A stretch of 64,000 bases of DNA from Planctomycetota bacterium (GCA_026692905.1 JAPLNL010000118.1:1-64000), one strand, 5' to 3'. Shown: positions 18,461 to 28,372, counted from the stretch's first letter. Made by a program: numbers and translations. The notes: a model not told the origin generated them from the sequence alone.

Positions 18461-20206
18461 CTAGCGATTTCCGTTCGTCCTCTGCAACTCTGCTGCGATC
18501 GTCGCGAGCAATTCCTTCGGCAAAAATGGCTTTTGGATAAAAACGAGCTCCTCTTGAGACATTCCACTTCGAAGGCTAGAGTCCTTGATGTAGCCCGACA
18601 TCATTACCATTTTGATTTCTGGCCGTGTTTGTCGTACCAACTCTGCCAATTTAGGGCCATTCAAACCCGGCATGACAACATCGCTTAACATCAAATCTAT
18701 TGCCAATTTTGGATTGGAAGCGATTTCCAGAGCTTCGTTTCCATTGCATGCCATTAATACCGAATAGCCTGCTGCCGTCAAAATGGATTGAGTCAGGTGC
18801 CGTACAGCATCGTCGTCGTCCACCAAAAGAATGATCTCACCTGCCACCTGTTTCATGCGCCCAATCGAATTCGCACTAGAGTCATTCAATGGAAGAGAGG
18901 ATGGAGAGGGGTGCTTCAATTGAGGCAGATAAACCTGAAATACCGTCCCAGCACCCGGATCGCTCGAAACTTGAATATGCCCGCCAGATCGTTTCACCAC
19001 GCTGTAGACCGTCGTAAGTCCGATCCCAGTTCCGCTCCCTTCGGGCTTCGTGGTAAAAAAAGGCTCGAAGATCTTGCTTTTGACTTCTTCCGTCATTCCG
19101 CAGCCATTGTCGGAGACGGTTAACAGAGCGAAATCATCGGAATGGATCGTTGAGCTGGTTGGAACGCGTACTTCGCTGAGTTTTGCGTTGCGGGTTTGGA
19201 TCGAAATGGTTCCATCGCCCTCAATTGCGTCCCGCGCATTAATCACCAGGTTCATCAGTATTTGGGCAACTTGGCCTCGTTCTGCCCAAACTCGATCCAA
19301 TGCTGGTTCGAGTATCAAGTCAATTTTGCACCTTGCACCAATCAATCGCTTGAGCAGCGTGACGTTTTCGATCACCATGGCGTTCAAGTCGACAGATTCT
19401 GGTTTTAAGTCCTGCCGACGGCTGAAAGCCAGCAACTGAGTCGTCAAATAGGCGGCATGGGCGCTGGCTGAGCAAATTTCTTTGAGTGGGCGATGCGTTG
19501 CATCGGTTTCGGATGTATCCGCTAGCAGCACAGAAGCATAGCCTGTGATTACGGTCAAGATATTATTGAAATCGTGGGCGATCCCTCCAGCAAGTTGTCC
19601 AATCACTTCCATTTTCTGCGATTGGCGAAGCCACTCCTCTATTAACTTTCGCTCCGTGATGTCAATTGCGGCTAATAAGCATTCTTGAGTGTCGACGGAT
19701 CGGATTCCCTCAAGGCGAAGAAAAAGTGGGGCACCAGAATTACGTTCCATTTTCAGCTCGCAGATTTGTTTCAAATCGGAGGCAAAGACGGAAATTAAAA
19801 AGTCACTGAATGCGATGCGGTCGCTAGCAGCGACCAATAATCCGAAACGACGATCCTGCAATTCGGCTCTTTCTATTCCAACTAACTTTGCGAACGTAAG
19901 ATTCGACAGCAGTATTTGCCCGCTGAGATTCAGATTAAGGTGTCCGATAGGCGCAAAGTCGAACAAGTTCGTATAGCGGTCAAGGATGGCTTGGAGTTTC
20001 GAATGGGACAATTCGAGCTCATCGTTTTGCATTTTGAGCTCAATTTGATGAACTTGCAGTTCATGCAGCAATGCCAAATGGTCAGCTACAATCGGACTTC
20101 GAGCGATATTCGGAAACGTTTCCAACGCGTATTCAGCAAGTTGCCGCAGAGCTTTCGGGTCGCCAACGGGTACTTGTGGCACTTGTGGTGTTGGATCGAT
20201 TGTCAA
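18461..20206 (-). CDS. PAS-domain hybrid histidine kinase with C-terminal receiver
   Basis: Counting from the start chosen here the protein has 581 residues: N-terminal helix and coiled coil (15-75), PAS domain (about 71-190), dimerisation helix with H211 in GGIAHDFNNILT, a HATPase domain (DNGCGMTEE; GSGTGIGLTTVY) and a receiver domain (about 455-578; phospho-acceptor Asp in LSDVVMPG, Lys in IQKPFLP). I chose a TTG start at 20206 because its TTGA overlaps the TGA stop of the upstream CheB-CheR gene, a coupling geometry like ATGA. The ATG at 20338 would require a 132-base overlap. It probably works with the CheB-CheR-PAS protein as a signalling module. Confidence 0.9.
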   Translation of the reverse strand: MTIDPTPQVPQVPVGDPKALRQLAEYALETFPNIARSPIVADHLALLHELQVHQIELKMQNDELELSHSKLQAILDRYTNLFDFAPIGHLNLNLSGQILLSNLTFAKLVGIERAELQDRRFGLLVAASDRIAFSDFLISVFASDLKQICELKMERNSGAPLFLRLEGIRSVDTQECLLAAIDITERKLIEEWLRQSQKMEVIGQLAGGIAHDFNNILTVITGYASVLLADTSETDATHRPLKEICSASAHAAYLTTQLLAFSRRQDLKPESVDLNAMVIENVTLLKRLIGARCKIDLILEPALDRVWAERGQVAQILMNLVINARDAIEGDGTISIQTRNAKLSEVRVPTSSTIHSDDFALLTVSDNGCGMTEEVKSKIFEPFFTTKPEGSGTGIGLTTVYSVVKRSGGHIQVSSDPGAGTVFQVYLPQLKHPSPSSLPLNDSSANSIGRMKQVAGEIILLVDDDDAVRHLTQSILTAAGYSVLMACNGNEALEIASNPKLAIDLMLSDVVMPGLNGPKLAELVRQTRPEIKMVMMSGYIKDSSLRSGMSQEELVFIQKPFLPKELLATIAAELQRTNGNR

Positions 20207-22890
20207 TTGATTTTGTTCTTTTGTTGATAGAGTTCCGCTTCCAGTATTTTCACAACTGTCATGTCGGTAAACGTGATCACAACGCCGCTTATGCGATTGT
20301 CCAGCGTACGGTAGGGCATTAGTCGGGTCGCAAACCAACGCCCGTCTGTGGAGACGAGCGATTTGTCGATCGGAATTAGCGTCCGCAGTACCTCCAATGC
20401 GTCAGCCGCGAGCTCTGGGTACAGCAAACTGATCGCAAGGTCGGTAACAGGTCGTCCAACATCGGTTGGAATCAGTTTAATGATTTGAGTCACATGTTCG
20501 GTGAAACGTCGAACTTTTAACGAGTTGTCGAGAAAGACCGTTGCGATTTGCGTGCTATTGAGCAAATTCTTCATGTCGTTGCTGGTCGCTGAAAGCTCGT
20601 CCAGTTTGGTTTGCAACTCTGCGTTGACCGTTTGAAGCTCTTCGTTGAGCGACTGCATTTCTTCTTTGGATGTGGTCAGCTCTTCGTTGGTCGACTGCAG
20701 TTCCTCGTTGGTTGACTGCAGCTCTTCGTTCATGCTGGTAAGTTCTTCTCGCGAGGTCTGCATGTCCTCCCTGGCTCGTTGGACATCCGCTTTTGCCTGC
20801 TGAAGTTGACTCTCTAGATCAGATAAGTTGTCATTTGATGGAACAGCCGCACTTGTGTCCTTGGTTGTGGCGATCGCGCTGGTCAACTCATTGAAGACGG
20901 CGACGACCAAACCTGAGAGTGAGCCTGGACCATCGATGACCTGAACACTCAGCTCGACCAAGCTGCTCTCTGTTTCACTGGACTGATATAGGCAACGCAC
21001 TATGACAGGGCCTTTTTGTCCACGTGCTTTTTGAAAAGCGCTTGCCAGTTCGTACCGCAAGCTTTCCCTAGCCATGACAAAAATATTCCAATTGGCTTTG
21101 CCAGCCGCTGGTTCAAGGAAACGACCGGTACGGCCGCTGATGTACAAAATATCTCCTTGGTCGGTGACGATAACAGCGGCCGGTGCGAAGTGCTTTAGCA
21201 GCCATTGCTCGGCTTGCGTCTGAAAGTTATCGCTGGGCTTGATGGGATCGGCCGGAACCGAGCTCGAGACGACGGCTGGAGGATACGTGGAAGTGAAGTC
21301 CATAACTCTGCTTCGGCTAGGAGCCTCCAATCTGCGAAAGATTCTAGCTTTGCTATTCAGTGTTTCGAAGAGATCGGTAAAGGTACCGATGCTTTCCGCA
21401 CTTCCAAGCAATAGGGTACCACCTGGATTCAAACTGTAATGAAAAAGCGGCAGCAATTTTGTCTGGAGCTCCACCCCAAGATAGATCATCAAGTTGCGAC
21501 AACTCAAAATGTCCAACTTGGTGAACGGCGGATCCATGGCAATATTCTGCGTGGCAAAGACCACCATTTCACGAATCTCTTTTTTGATCCTAAAGCCAAT
21601 AGGTTCCTCTGTGAAGTACTTGAGCAGACGCTCTTCTGAGATACCGCTCAAGCTGATTTCTGGAAAGAAACCTTGCCTCGCCCTATCGATTGCGTCGGAG
21701 TCCAGGTCAGTCGCAAAAATCTGAATCAAGGGCTGCTTGGTTAACTTGCTGGCCTCGAGGGTTTCCCGGATCAAAATGGCCAAAGAGTAAGCTTCCTCCC
21801 CAGTTGAACAGCCAGGCACCCAAGCTCGTATCGCTTGTCCTGTTGTTCGGCTCTCAATAAGTCCGTTTAGTGCGAGTTCTCGAAGATGATTCCATATTTC
21901 TGGGTCCCGAAAGAAGCTTGTCACACCTATCAGCAATTCTTTGAAAAGCAGATCGATTTCACCGGGATTCTCCCGTAGATATCGGACATAAAGCGGGAGA
22001 TCGAGAAGCTTGTGGATCCCCATGCGGCGCTCGATCCGTCGGTAAAGCGTGTTCCGCTTGTACTTGGAAAAATCATGGCCAGTATGACTTCGAAGCAGCA
22101 AAATGATTTTTTCAAATTGACCGTTGGACTCCGTTTCCGTGATCCCAAAATCAAAGGAGAAAACAGGAACGCGATTTAGGTGCTGGAGTATTCTTTGTGG
22201 CATTTCAGCGGGCGTGGCGATCATGTCTGCATGTGCAACATTAATCGCGTTCATAGGCATCGAATCAAACTTTGCGGACTTGGGCTCTTGTGCCAAAGTC
22301 AAGCCGCCATGTTTCTTGATCGCCTTCAAACCGACTGTTCCATCGGCCCCCATCCCAGATAAGACGACACCAACGCTACGCTCCTGTTGATCGTCAGCCA
22401 AGGCTTGGAAGAAGAAATCGATTGGCAGACGCAAGCCCCGTGTTGCTATCGGCTCTAACAAGTGAAGCACACCGTTCAAGATCGACAAATCTCGGTCGGG
22501 AGGAATAACGTAGACGGAGTTAGGCTTTACATGCGTCTGATCGATGACTGCACAGACGGGCACGGTAGTGCAGCGTTGCAAAAGTTCTGGAAGAAGGCCA
22601 ACTTGCGTTGGATCCAAGTGTTGGACCACTACGACAGCAAGGTTGCTTTTAACTGGCAAAGCGGTGAGGAATTGCGAAATAGCCTCGAGCCCACCCGCGG
22701 AAGCGCCGATGCCGACAATGGAGAATTTAGGGGACCCGCCGGTCGATTGCTCTTCAGGAGATCTATTGGCTTCCGCCGTTGCTTGACTTGACTCTGGTCT
22801 CGGGGCGTCGGAGTTGGAGATCGATGGATTTGTCATTGCATTAACGGCGGGACCTTGAAAGGTGTTGGAAAGGACAATGCAGTGTACCAT
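20203..22890 (-). CDS. CheB-CheR fusion with coiled coil and C-terminal PAS domain
   Basis: 895 residues. A CheB methylesterase domain (about 56-240) has the catalytic serine S64 in GASAGG and the GMGADGT loop. A CheR methyltransferase domain (about 260-520) has WVPGCSTGEEAYS as the SAM loop and LSCRNLMIYL. A long heptad-rich coiled coil (about 690-760, SMNEELQSTNEELQ repeats) is followed by a PAS domain. Such fusions signal through methylation chemistry outside the classical chemotaxis array; there is no MCP, CheA or CheW here. ATG 22890 gives an untypical N-terminus, and ATG 22836 (MTNPSISNSD) is an alternative. It overlaps and is coupled to the hybrid kinase downstream. Confidence 0.94.
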   Translation of the reverse strand: MVHCIVLSNTFQGPAVNAMTNPSISNSDAPRPESSQATAEANRSPEEQSTGGSPKFSIVGIGASAGGLEAISQFLTALPVKSNLAVVVVQHLDPTQVGLLPELLQRCTTVPVCAVIDQTHVKPNSVYVIPPDRDLSILNGVLHLLEPIATRGLRLPIDFFFQALADDQQERSVGVVLSGMGADGTVGLKAIKKHGGLTLAQEPKSAKFDSMPMNAINVAHADMIATPAEMPQRILQHLNRVPVFSFDFGITETESNGQFEKIILLLRSHTGHDFSKYKRNTLYRRIERRMGIHKLLDLPLYVRYLRENPGEIDLLFKELLIGVTSFFRDPEIWNHLRELALNGLIESRTTGQAIRAWVPGCSTGEEAYSLAILIRETLEASKLTKQPLIQIFATDLDSDAIDRARQGFFPEISLSGISEERLLKYFTEEPIGFRIKKEIREMVVFATQNIAMDPPFTKLDILSCRNLMIYLGVELQTKLLPLFHYSLNPGGTLLLGSAESIGTFTDLFETLNSKARIFRRLEAPSRSRVMDFTSTYPPAVVSSSVPADPIKPSDNFQTQAEQWLLKHFAPAAVIVTDQGDILYISGRTGRFLEPAAGKANWNIFVMARESLRYELASAFQKARGQKGPVIVRCLYQSSETESSLVELSVQVIDGPGSLSGLVVAVFNELTSAIATTKDTSAAVPSNDNLSDLESQLQQAKADVQRAREDMQTSREELTSMNEELQSTNEELQSTNEELTTSKEEMQSLNEELQTVNAELQTKLDELSATSNDMKNLLNSTQIATVFLDNSLKVRRFTEHVTQIIKLIPTDVGRPVTDLAISLLYPELAADALEVLRTLIPIDKSLVSTDGRWFATRLMPYRTLDNRISGVVITFTDMTVVKILEAELYQQKNKIN

Positions 22891-22960
22891 TTCATAGGCG
22901 ACGCGGTTGTTCTAGAGAGAGCGATGCCATGATCTCAATACCAGCGTTAGGCCATATTCT

Positions 22961-23707
22961 CTAACCGATCGTGCAGCACGTATGCTCTCGACTTAGAGAA
23001 TCTCGGCTGAGCCATTCGTGCTCGATTCCTCGCATCAACAGGGCGTTATCGAAGGTGAGCGAACCCTCCGGAAAGATCTCGCGATCATCAAAAAAAGAGG
23101 AACGCACATCGGTCACGTTCAGCGGTTGAACGTTCCAATTGTAGGCTCGAAGCTCCAGAGCATCGAATATTCCATCGGACTTGGCTGGCGAGTAGCCAAC
23201 CGCCCCCTCCTGAAAAAAATGTGAGCATTTTGCCAAAGTCGGAAAAATCGAATTAACGGGCAAGCTGTTAGAAACGCGCCCGTCGACCGAAACGTGAACA
23301 GAACCGTCAACGCTATCCATAGCGATATCATATTCTTGTTCCGTTTCGCGGACTCGAAAACTTGCTCGATTATGGATGCCTGGGAATAACCGGCCACCAG
23401 CTAACGAATTCAGAATGGAGGAAGAGTCCCGCCGAATCACGTAGACGCCAGATTGCACTCCGGTATTCGTGTCCCATTGAACCGCAATGCGATGAGCGGC
23501 ATTCTCGGAAGAAATCCCCAAAAAAGTTGGCAAGAACTTTGGCCGGATGTGTTTCAAACGGATCAGGCATATGCCTGCCATGCCGACTCCATTAATCAAT
23601 TGAGGCCGAAATGGTGATGGACAAAGCTTGGATAAAACCTCTGCATCAACACGAAAATTGATGAGCACGCGGCGGTCGATTAATCCGCGAATGGTTGGGA
23701 TTCGCAT
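22961..23707 (-). CDS. DUF2071 family protein
   Basis: A 248-residue soluble protein of the DUF2071 (YqjF-like) family. It shows the family's LINFRVDAEVLSKLCPSPFRP opening and the later RAYNWNVQPLNV and ALLMRGIEHEW segments near the C-terminus. The biochemical function of the family is unknown. The gene ends 70 bases before the start of the CheB-CheR gene on the same strand, but the different content makes a shared role unlikely. Upstream lies a 570-base intergenic region of hairpin repeats. Confidence 0.8.
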   Translation of the reverse strand: MRIPTIRGLIDRRVLINFRVDAEVLSKLCPSPFRPQLINGVGMAGICLIRLKHIRPKFLPTFLGISSENAAHRIAVQWDTNTGVQSGVYVIRRDSSSILNSLAGGRLFPGIHNRASFRVRETEQEYDIAMDSVDGSVHVSVDGRVSNSLPVNSIFPTLAKCSHFFQEGAVGYSPAKSDGIFDALELRAYNWNVQPLNVTDVRSSFFDDREIFPEGSLTFDNALLMRGIEHEWLSRDSLSREHTCCTIG

Positions 23708-23857
23708 TTAGGAGCCTTTTTGATGTTGAACTTTGTAGTGTGACCCGCTGCGAAGCCTCGGCTTTAACACAAGTACTGTTCAACATACACACTAATTAAA
23801 TGGTATTGGCGGTAACACGAAGAAGGAGGGTAAACTTACGATCACTTCAAGTTTTGC

Positions 23858-24077
23858 TAGCGGAACGGCGCGAGCCGTCCGTTGAGTGGTCGCTAAATGC
23901 AGTGTAATCGAAGGGCTCGCGCCCTGCCGCTACAGAAACAAAATCTAAAGTGAGTGCCATTGGACGCTAGCCCCAGATTTCCAATTGCTCGACATTCGTC
24001 GAGAACCGGGGCTAGCCCCGGTTTCCGTTAATGCCTCGCGTTTTGCTAAAAAACCAGGGCCGGCGCCCGTCGGCTAA
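23858..24077. repeat. Two long palindromic repeats in a gene-free stretch (family C and a CGGAACGGCGCGAGCC type)
   Basis: The stretch 23708-24277 has no recognisable gene. At 23858-23933 a GCGGAACGGCGCGAGCCGTC arm faces an inverted GGGCTCGCGCCCTGCCGCT arm. At 23957-24077 several copies of GACGCTAGCCCC / CCGGGGCTAGCCCCGG lie around GCTCGACATTCGTCGAG, and the end GGCGCCCGTCGGCTAA matches the family C hairpin at 57791-57864. The region separates divergently transcribed genes. Confidence 0.75.
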
Positions 24078-24277
24078 CTAACGTGTGGATGTGCTTAGAA
24101 GCTGGATACGAATGAAAGCCGCCTAAGGCCGGGACATAAACGAGACCCCCGCTATATCTCCTGGTCAACTGCTCTTTACCTAGACTACGCCATTGTGCTA
24201 GGCTCCTCATTGACCCACGGCGCACCTGATGGATAGGTCGTCTTGATATGGAATCATGGTGAGGGAGGAGCCCTAAT

Positions 24278-27200
24278 ATGCACATTATTCGAATGGATAT
24301 CGACCGGAAGAATTCCGCTGAGCACTTGCAAGTTGGACCACTTGCCTGCGGTGTGAACGCGATCTACGCAACGGCCGCTGCCGGAAGCGCAGCGATGAGC
24401 CGCTTCATCAAAGGACTCCTCTTTCGCGGCCATTGGTCCAACGAACTCAATTACAACGAAGAGTCCGAGACCATTGATGGCTCCATGCAGTGGGCCGATG
24501 CCACGGGTCATGTTCGCTTGATGTCCTACGCGGGCGGTTCGCCCCTTTTGCCATCCCGTTTTGTCCATTCTCCATTGCACCCATCGCAGCGGGCTCTTCA
24601 TGCGGATGACCGCGATCAAGTTCGTGGATTAGGAAACATTTTTTGGGAAGGGGACGAGCACGACGGACGCTGGGATGAACTTCGGGGCGATATCCTCGGT
24701 ATGGTTTTTTGCAGTCCGCTCGGCACTGTTTCACCAGAAAAACTTTGGTGGGCAGCCAGTCGACTCGGCGTTCACTCGGCCGCGAAAAGCGAGTTGGACG
24801 AAGGATACCAGCGTCTAAAGGCCGAAGAACAAGAGCTCTTGGATCGGCTTCGCAGTTCGGAAAGCGTGGATCACGATCGCGCTTGGTGGTCTCTGGAACG
24901 CGACCGAATCGCTTCGGAACTGTCGCACGTCCAAATCTTGAACCAACAAGCGGCAGAAAAGGCCGATCGCTGTTGCCAGCCGTGCGCAACGCCTGGAAAT
25001 GAGCGGCTCGTCACCCTTCAAGTGGAAATTGCTCGCCTTCGAGCTTTGCAACAAGACTCGTTGGTCAATGAAGCCAATTTGCAACTAAGTGAGCATCGCG
25101 ATAGCCTCAATATTCAGACTGGGGCGAACCGGTTCGACAAGGGCTCGATGCAAGATGCGGCATTCGAAAAAGCGAAGTCGGCGTCGGACCGCAACGAGTT
25201 TGTCGCCGAGCGCAAACGATTGCAAAACCGTATTGACCAGTTGCTCGCCGAGCAAGCAACCGTTGAAGCAGAGGGCCGCAGAACATCCTTCACACCTTCC
25301 ATTCACACGACGTCGGACGTACCCTTTCCAGCCAAACGCTGGGATGACTCGCAACTGAGGCAGCAGCAGGCACATGCCGAGGAAATGCTAGGGCGCTGGG
25401 ATCGCCGAGCTCAATCGCATCGTCGACTCGCTGAAGTTCAATCGCACTTGAGAACACGATCTCCTTATCGACGTACCATCGAAGGCTCATTGATTCCAGT
25501 TGCTGAAAAGTATCTTCGCGAACTGACATCGGGCGCCTCTCGGCAACTCCCACCATGGGCCGTTGAGGCATCGTATCTCAATCAGCCTTCAATGGCTTCC
25601 CATTATGGTAGCCAGGCTGACGACTTAGGCTATCGCAAGGAGTATTACGAAAACCATTTGCCAAGCGAAAACACGCGACAACGCAAGCTTGTGGATCTCG
25701 CTATCCGACTCTCGATCGCGGAAGTTGCTGTTCCACGCATCGGCCGTATTCCTATGTTGCTGGATGACTCGCTTGGAAGTTTTCGTGGTGAATCACTCGA
25801 GCAAATCCTTCACGTTTTGTCGGGTTTCTCGCGAGATGGCCGACAGCTTCTTGTTTCGACGACCGACGAGCATATGGCTCGCCGGATCGCTGCTCACGGC
25901 GGCACGGTCTCACGCATGGTGGAAGTGCTGCGATACGCACGGCCAAATTTCGTGATGGATCCCCAACGCGAACTCGGTATGCATCCAAGCATGGACCAGT
26001 CTGCAATTTTCGCCAGCGATCATTACGCACGGCCCTTGCGAATTCTCAACACGGATTCACCAGAATTGGAGATTCGGGAATTGAATCAACAGCTTACCGG
26101 CTTGGCTAACGAACAAGCAAACTATTCTTGGTGGCTGCCGAGTGGAGCGAGGCTCGTTAATACGCATCACGAAACATTGAGAGAACCATCGCAGTCGGGA
26201 CGCCGCTACTTCCTCCACGTCGACCATGCAGTACAAGAGGCCCCTGGTGTTACTCAAGAGATGATGCGTAGACTGAATTCGGTCGGAGTCTATCGCGTGG
26301 GTGATCTGTTGCGAGCTTCGGCTGGCAATTTGAGTTCGTCGATTCGAGTGGATTTCTCCATGTTGGACCAAATCCAGCGCGTTGCCGAATTGATGTGCGG
26401 TACGGCTGGTTTACGGGCTTTTGACGCGCAAGTGTTGGTCGGATGCGGAATTCATCGCTCAGACGCTTTGCGCAGTTTGCCGGCAGCCGACGTGGTGCAT
26501 CGCGTTGAGTCTTTCTTGACCGGTTCTACCGGCCAAGAATTGTTGCGAAGCGCTGCTTCGTTCGAAGTGGCTCGGATTCGAAACTGGATTTCCGACATGC
26601 GAAAATCTTTGAGCAATCGTACGAGTGGGGAGGTCGTCTCGATTCGGTCGGAGCGAAGAACCGTTCGCGATCGAGCCAATCGAGCGAGATTGAACCGAGA
26701 TCGACGCGATTCGGATTCGATTGCTCGACCTAGAGTCAATGATGCCGCTCCACGAGAAAACGAAGCGCGTCCACGCATCGTCCGTTCGAGCGAACGGAGC
26801 AGTAACCGTTTCCCTGCCGGACAATTCGATCGAGCACAACCGGCGGTTGCTGGCTATACTGAACTCGCGTCACCGTCGGTGACTCGTTCACGAAACGCTG
26901 GCTCCCAAAGCTCAGGCCCGCAGCGTACGAGTTGGAAATTTTACTTGGATATAGACAGCCCAATTGTCGACGCGCCAAGCATCGGTCCCAAGATGGCAGA
27001 GCGACTTGCCCCATTCAACTTGCGAACCGTTGGCGATCTAGTTGCCGTCAATGCAGAGAGCGTTGCATCGCAACTTGGCGACCGATCCGTTTCGGCCGAG
27101 ACGATTCTACAATGGCAACACCAAGCTCTTCTCGTTTGTCGCGTTCCAAATCTGCGAGGACACGATGCTCAGATGATCGTTGGAAGCGGATTGACATCGG

Positions 27201-27370
27201 CAGAACAAGTCGCGGCGAGCGAACCGACTGAGTTATTGGACAAAGTCATTCGAGTCGCGAGCAGCAAGCAGGGCGTACGTATGCTGCGAGGGACGAGTGT
27301 TCCAGATCATGAAGAAGTTTCTGATTGGATTCAATGGGCTCAAAACTGCCGGGCTGTTCGTGCAGCCTAG
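24278..27370 (+). CDS. YhaN/SMC-like protein with degenerate P-loop, coiled coil and two DUF4332 domains
   Basis: 1030 residues. The N-terminus follows the YhaN/RecN head (GVNAIYATAAAGSAAMSRFI, 25-44), but the Walker A consensus GPNEAGKST is replaced by ATAAAGSAA, losing the lysine. About 165-420 is charged coiled coil. The second half of the head keeps LAIRLSIAEVAV and a Walker-B/D-loop-like IPMLLDDSLGSFRGE (about 490-505), though the usual FDD after it is changed. Residues about 641-770 and 886-1026 are two DUF4332-type helix-hairpin-helix-like domains (DAPSIGPKMAERLAPFNLRT), joined by an Arg-rich linker. This suggests a structural, DNA- or protein-binding role without ATP hydrolysis. Function unknown. 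ATG 24278 has GGGAGGAG 7 bases before it. Confidence 0.88.
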   Translation: MHIIRMDIDRKNSAEHLQVGPLACGVNAIYATAAAGSAAMSRFIKGLLFRGHWSNELNYNEESETIDGSMQWADATGHVRLMSYAGGSPLLPSRFVHSPLHPSQRALHADDRDQVRGLGNIFWEGDEHDGRWDELRGDILGMVFCSPLGTVSPEKLWWAASRLGVHSAAKSELDEGYQRLKAEEQELLDRLRSSESVDHDRAWWSLERDRIASELSHVQILNQQAAEKADRCCQPCATPGNERLVTLQVEIARLRALQQDSLVNEANLQLSEHRDSLNIQTGANRFDKGSMQDAAFEKAKSASDRNEFVAERKRLQNRIDQLLAEQATVEAEGRRTSFTPSIHTTSDVPFPAKRWDDSQLRQQQAHAEEMLGRWDRRAQSHRRLAEVQSHLRTRSPYRRTIEGSLIPVAEKYLRELTSGASRQLPPWAVEASYLNQPSMASHYGSQADDLGYRKEYYENHLPSENTRQRKLVDLAIRLSIAEVAVPRIGRIPMLLDDSLGSFRGESLEQILHVLSGFSRDGRQLLVSTTDEHMARRIAAHGGTVSRMVEVLRYARPNFVMDPQRELGMHPSMDQSAIFASDHYARPLRILNTDSPELEIRELNQQLTGLANEQANYSWWLPSGARLVNTHHETLREPSQSGRRYFLHVDHAVQEAPGVTQEMMRRLNSVGVYRVGDLLRASAGNLSSSIRVDFSMLDQIQRVAELMCGTAGLRAFDAQVLVGCGIHRSDALRSLPAADVVHRVESFLTGSTGQELLRSAASFEVARIRNWISDMRKSLSNRTSGEVVSIRSERRTVRDRANRARLNRDRRDSDSIARPRVNDAAPRENEARPRIVRSSERSSNRFPAGQFDRAQPAVAGYTELASPSVTRSRNAGSQSSGPQRTSWKFYLDIDSPIVDAPSIGPKMAERLAPFNLRTVGDLVAVNAESVASQLGDRSVSAETILQWQHQALLVCRVPNLRGHDAQMIVGSGLTSAEQVAASEPTELLDKVIRVASSKQGVRMLRGTSVPDHEEVSDWIQWAQNCRAVRAA

Positions 27371-27447
27371 TGTCGAACAATTGTCCCAATTGTTTTGGGC
27401 CCCGACGCAAAAGTGCTTGTTCATTTAATACTTGTCTAAATACACTT

Positions 27448-27516
27448 CGTCGTACGGTCAGTTGTAGGTGTACTGCCTAAGAATCAAAGTACGTCTTCGA
27501 CTGACGGTTAAGCGAC
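27448..27516. repeat. Family B hairpin, degenerate copy
   Basis: Arms at 27448-27475 and 27489-27516 (AGTACGTCTTCGACTGACGG) resemble the hairpin at 4713-4781 but with more mismatches. It ends 10 bases before the DUF4254 start, so it may affect readthrough between the two plus-strand genes. Confidence 0.75.
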
Positions 27517-27525
27517 CAAATCGAG

Positions 27526-28149
27526 ATGTTCACCATGATCAACGTCCAGGATGTCGTTCAAATGCAAGTCGAATGCGTTGCCCGATGGCACGTGGAACCC
27601 ATCTCCAATCCGTTTGCCCTGGATGGAATGGTAACATCGCTCTTTGCAACAGCCTGCCAGCAACACCAGTTCAACTATTTGTTATGGCATGAAGAAGATA
27701 TCGCCAGGAGTCGGGACGTGACCGATGCGAAAATTGCAGAAGTCAAGCGGAACATTGACCGATTCAATCAGGCCCGTAACGACTGGATCGAAAAGGTGGA
27801 TGATTGGATCACCGCTGATCTGGAGAGCAAAGCGATCCAGCATGCAGCCGAGGCGAGACTGAATACCGAGACACCAGGCAGCGCGATCGACCGACTTTCG
27901 ATCATGTCGCTTCGCGTTTTCCATCTCGATGAGCAACTGGCAAGAAAAGACGTCGATCAACAGCACCTCGAAAAAGTCAATATGCGTCTGGCGATCTGTC
28001 GGCTGCAGCAACGAGATCTCGCTCAGTCGCTAGAAGAACTGCTCGCTGACATATACGCGGGAACCAAGCGGCACCGAACCTACCGCCAAATGAAGATGTA
28101 CAACGACCCGACTCTGAATCCCTATATGTATGGAAAGGCTAAAGGCTAA
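27526..28149 (+). CDS. DUF4254 family protein
   Basis: A 207-residue, highly charged, mainly helical protein. It contains the family core LLWHEEDIARSRDV...KIAEVKRNIDRFNQARNDWIE (about 51-90) and a C-terminal RQMKMYNDPTLNPYMYG. The family is found in planctomycetes and Bacteroidetes; no activity is established, and a link to envelope sugar metabolism in other genomes is only contextual. Start at ATG 27526, or ATG 27538 (MINVQDV). The last codons (KAKG, then stop) are formed by the first units of a 7-base tandem repeat, so the exact C-terminus depends on repeat number. Confidence 0.82.
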   Translation: MFTMINVQDVVQMQVECVARWHVEPISNPFALDGMVTSLFATACQQHQFNYLLWHEEDIARSRDVTDAKIAEVKRNIDRFNQARNDWIEKVDDWITADLESKAIQHAAEARLNTETPGSAIDRLSIMSLRVFHLDEQLARKDVDQQHLEKVNMRLAICRLQQRDLAQSLEELLADIYAGTKRHRTYRQMKMYNDPTLNPYMYGKAKG

Positions 28150-28182
28150 AGGCTAAAGGCTTAAGGCTTAAGGCTTAAGGCT
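28134..28182 (+). repeat. Heptanucleotide tandem repeat (AAAGGCT/TAAGGCT x7)
   Basis: Four AAAGGCT units are followed by three TAAGGCT units, 49 bases in all. The DUF4254 stop codon lies inside it. A change of one unit would shift the frame and alter the end of that protein. Confidence 0.95.
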
Positions 28183-28237
28183 TGAGGGGGGAGCTGCTTT
28201 CATCCTATTTGCAATGCCATCTCCATTAAGAACCGAT

Positions 28238-28372
28238 GGGAGGGCGAGGCTCCTGCCGAGCCAACGTTGCAAAGGTTCGGCAGGAGCCTCACCCTCCCGA
28301 GCAATGAATGACTTAGGTAAACTCGTTGGAAACATGTTTACAGCGGTGGCCTCACCCTCCCGAGTAACAAAT
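28238..28372. repeat. Family E hairpin (GGGAGGGCGAGGCTCCTGCC)
   Basis: Arms 28238-28262 and 28274-28298 pair almost perfectly around a short loop. A third partial copy (GGCCTCACCCTCCCGAG) lies at 28348-28364. This is a dispersed planctomycete repeat whose translation (GEAPAEP...RSLALP) often causes false genes. 28150-28488 contains no gene. Confidence 0.88.
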
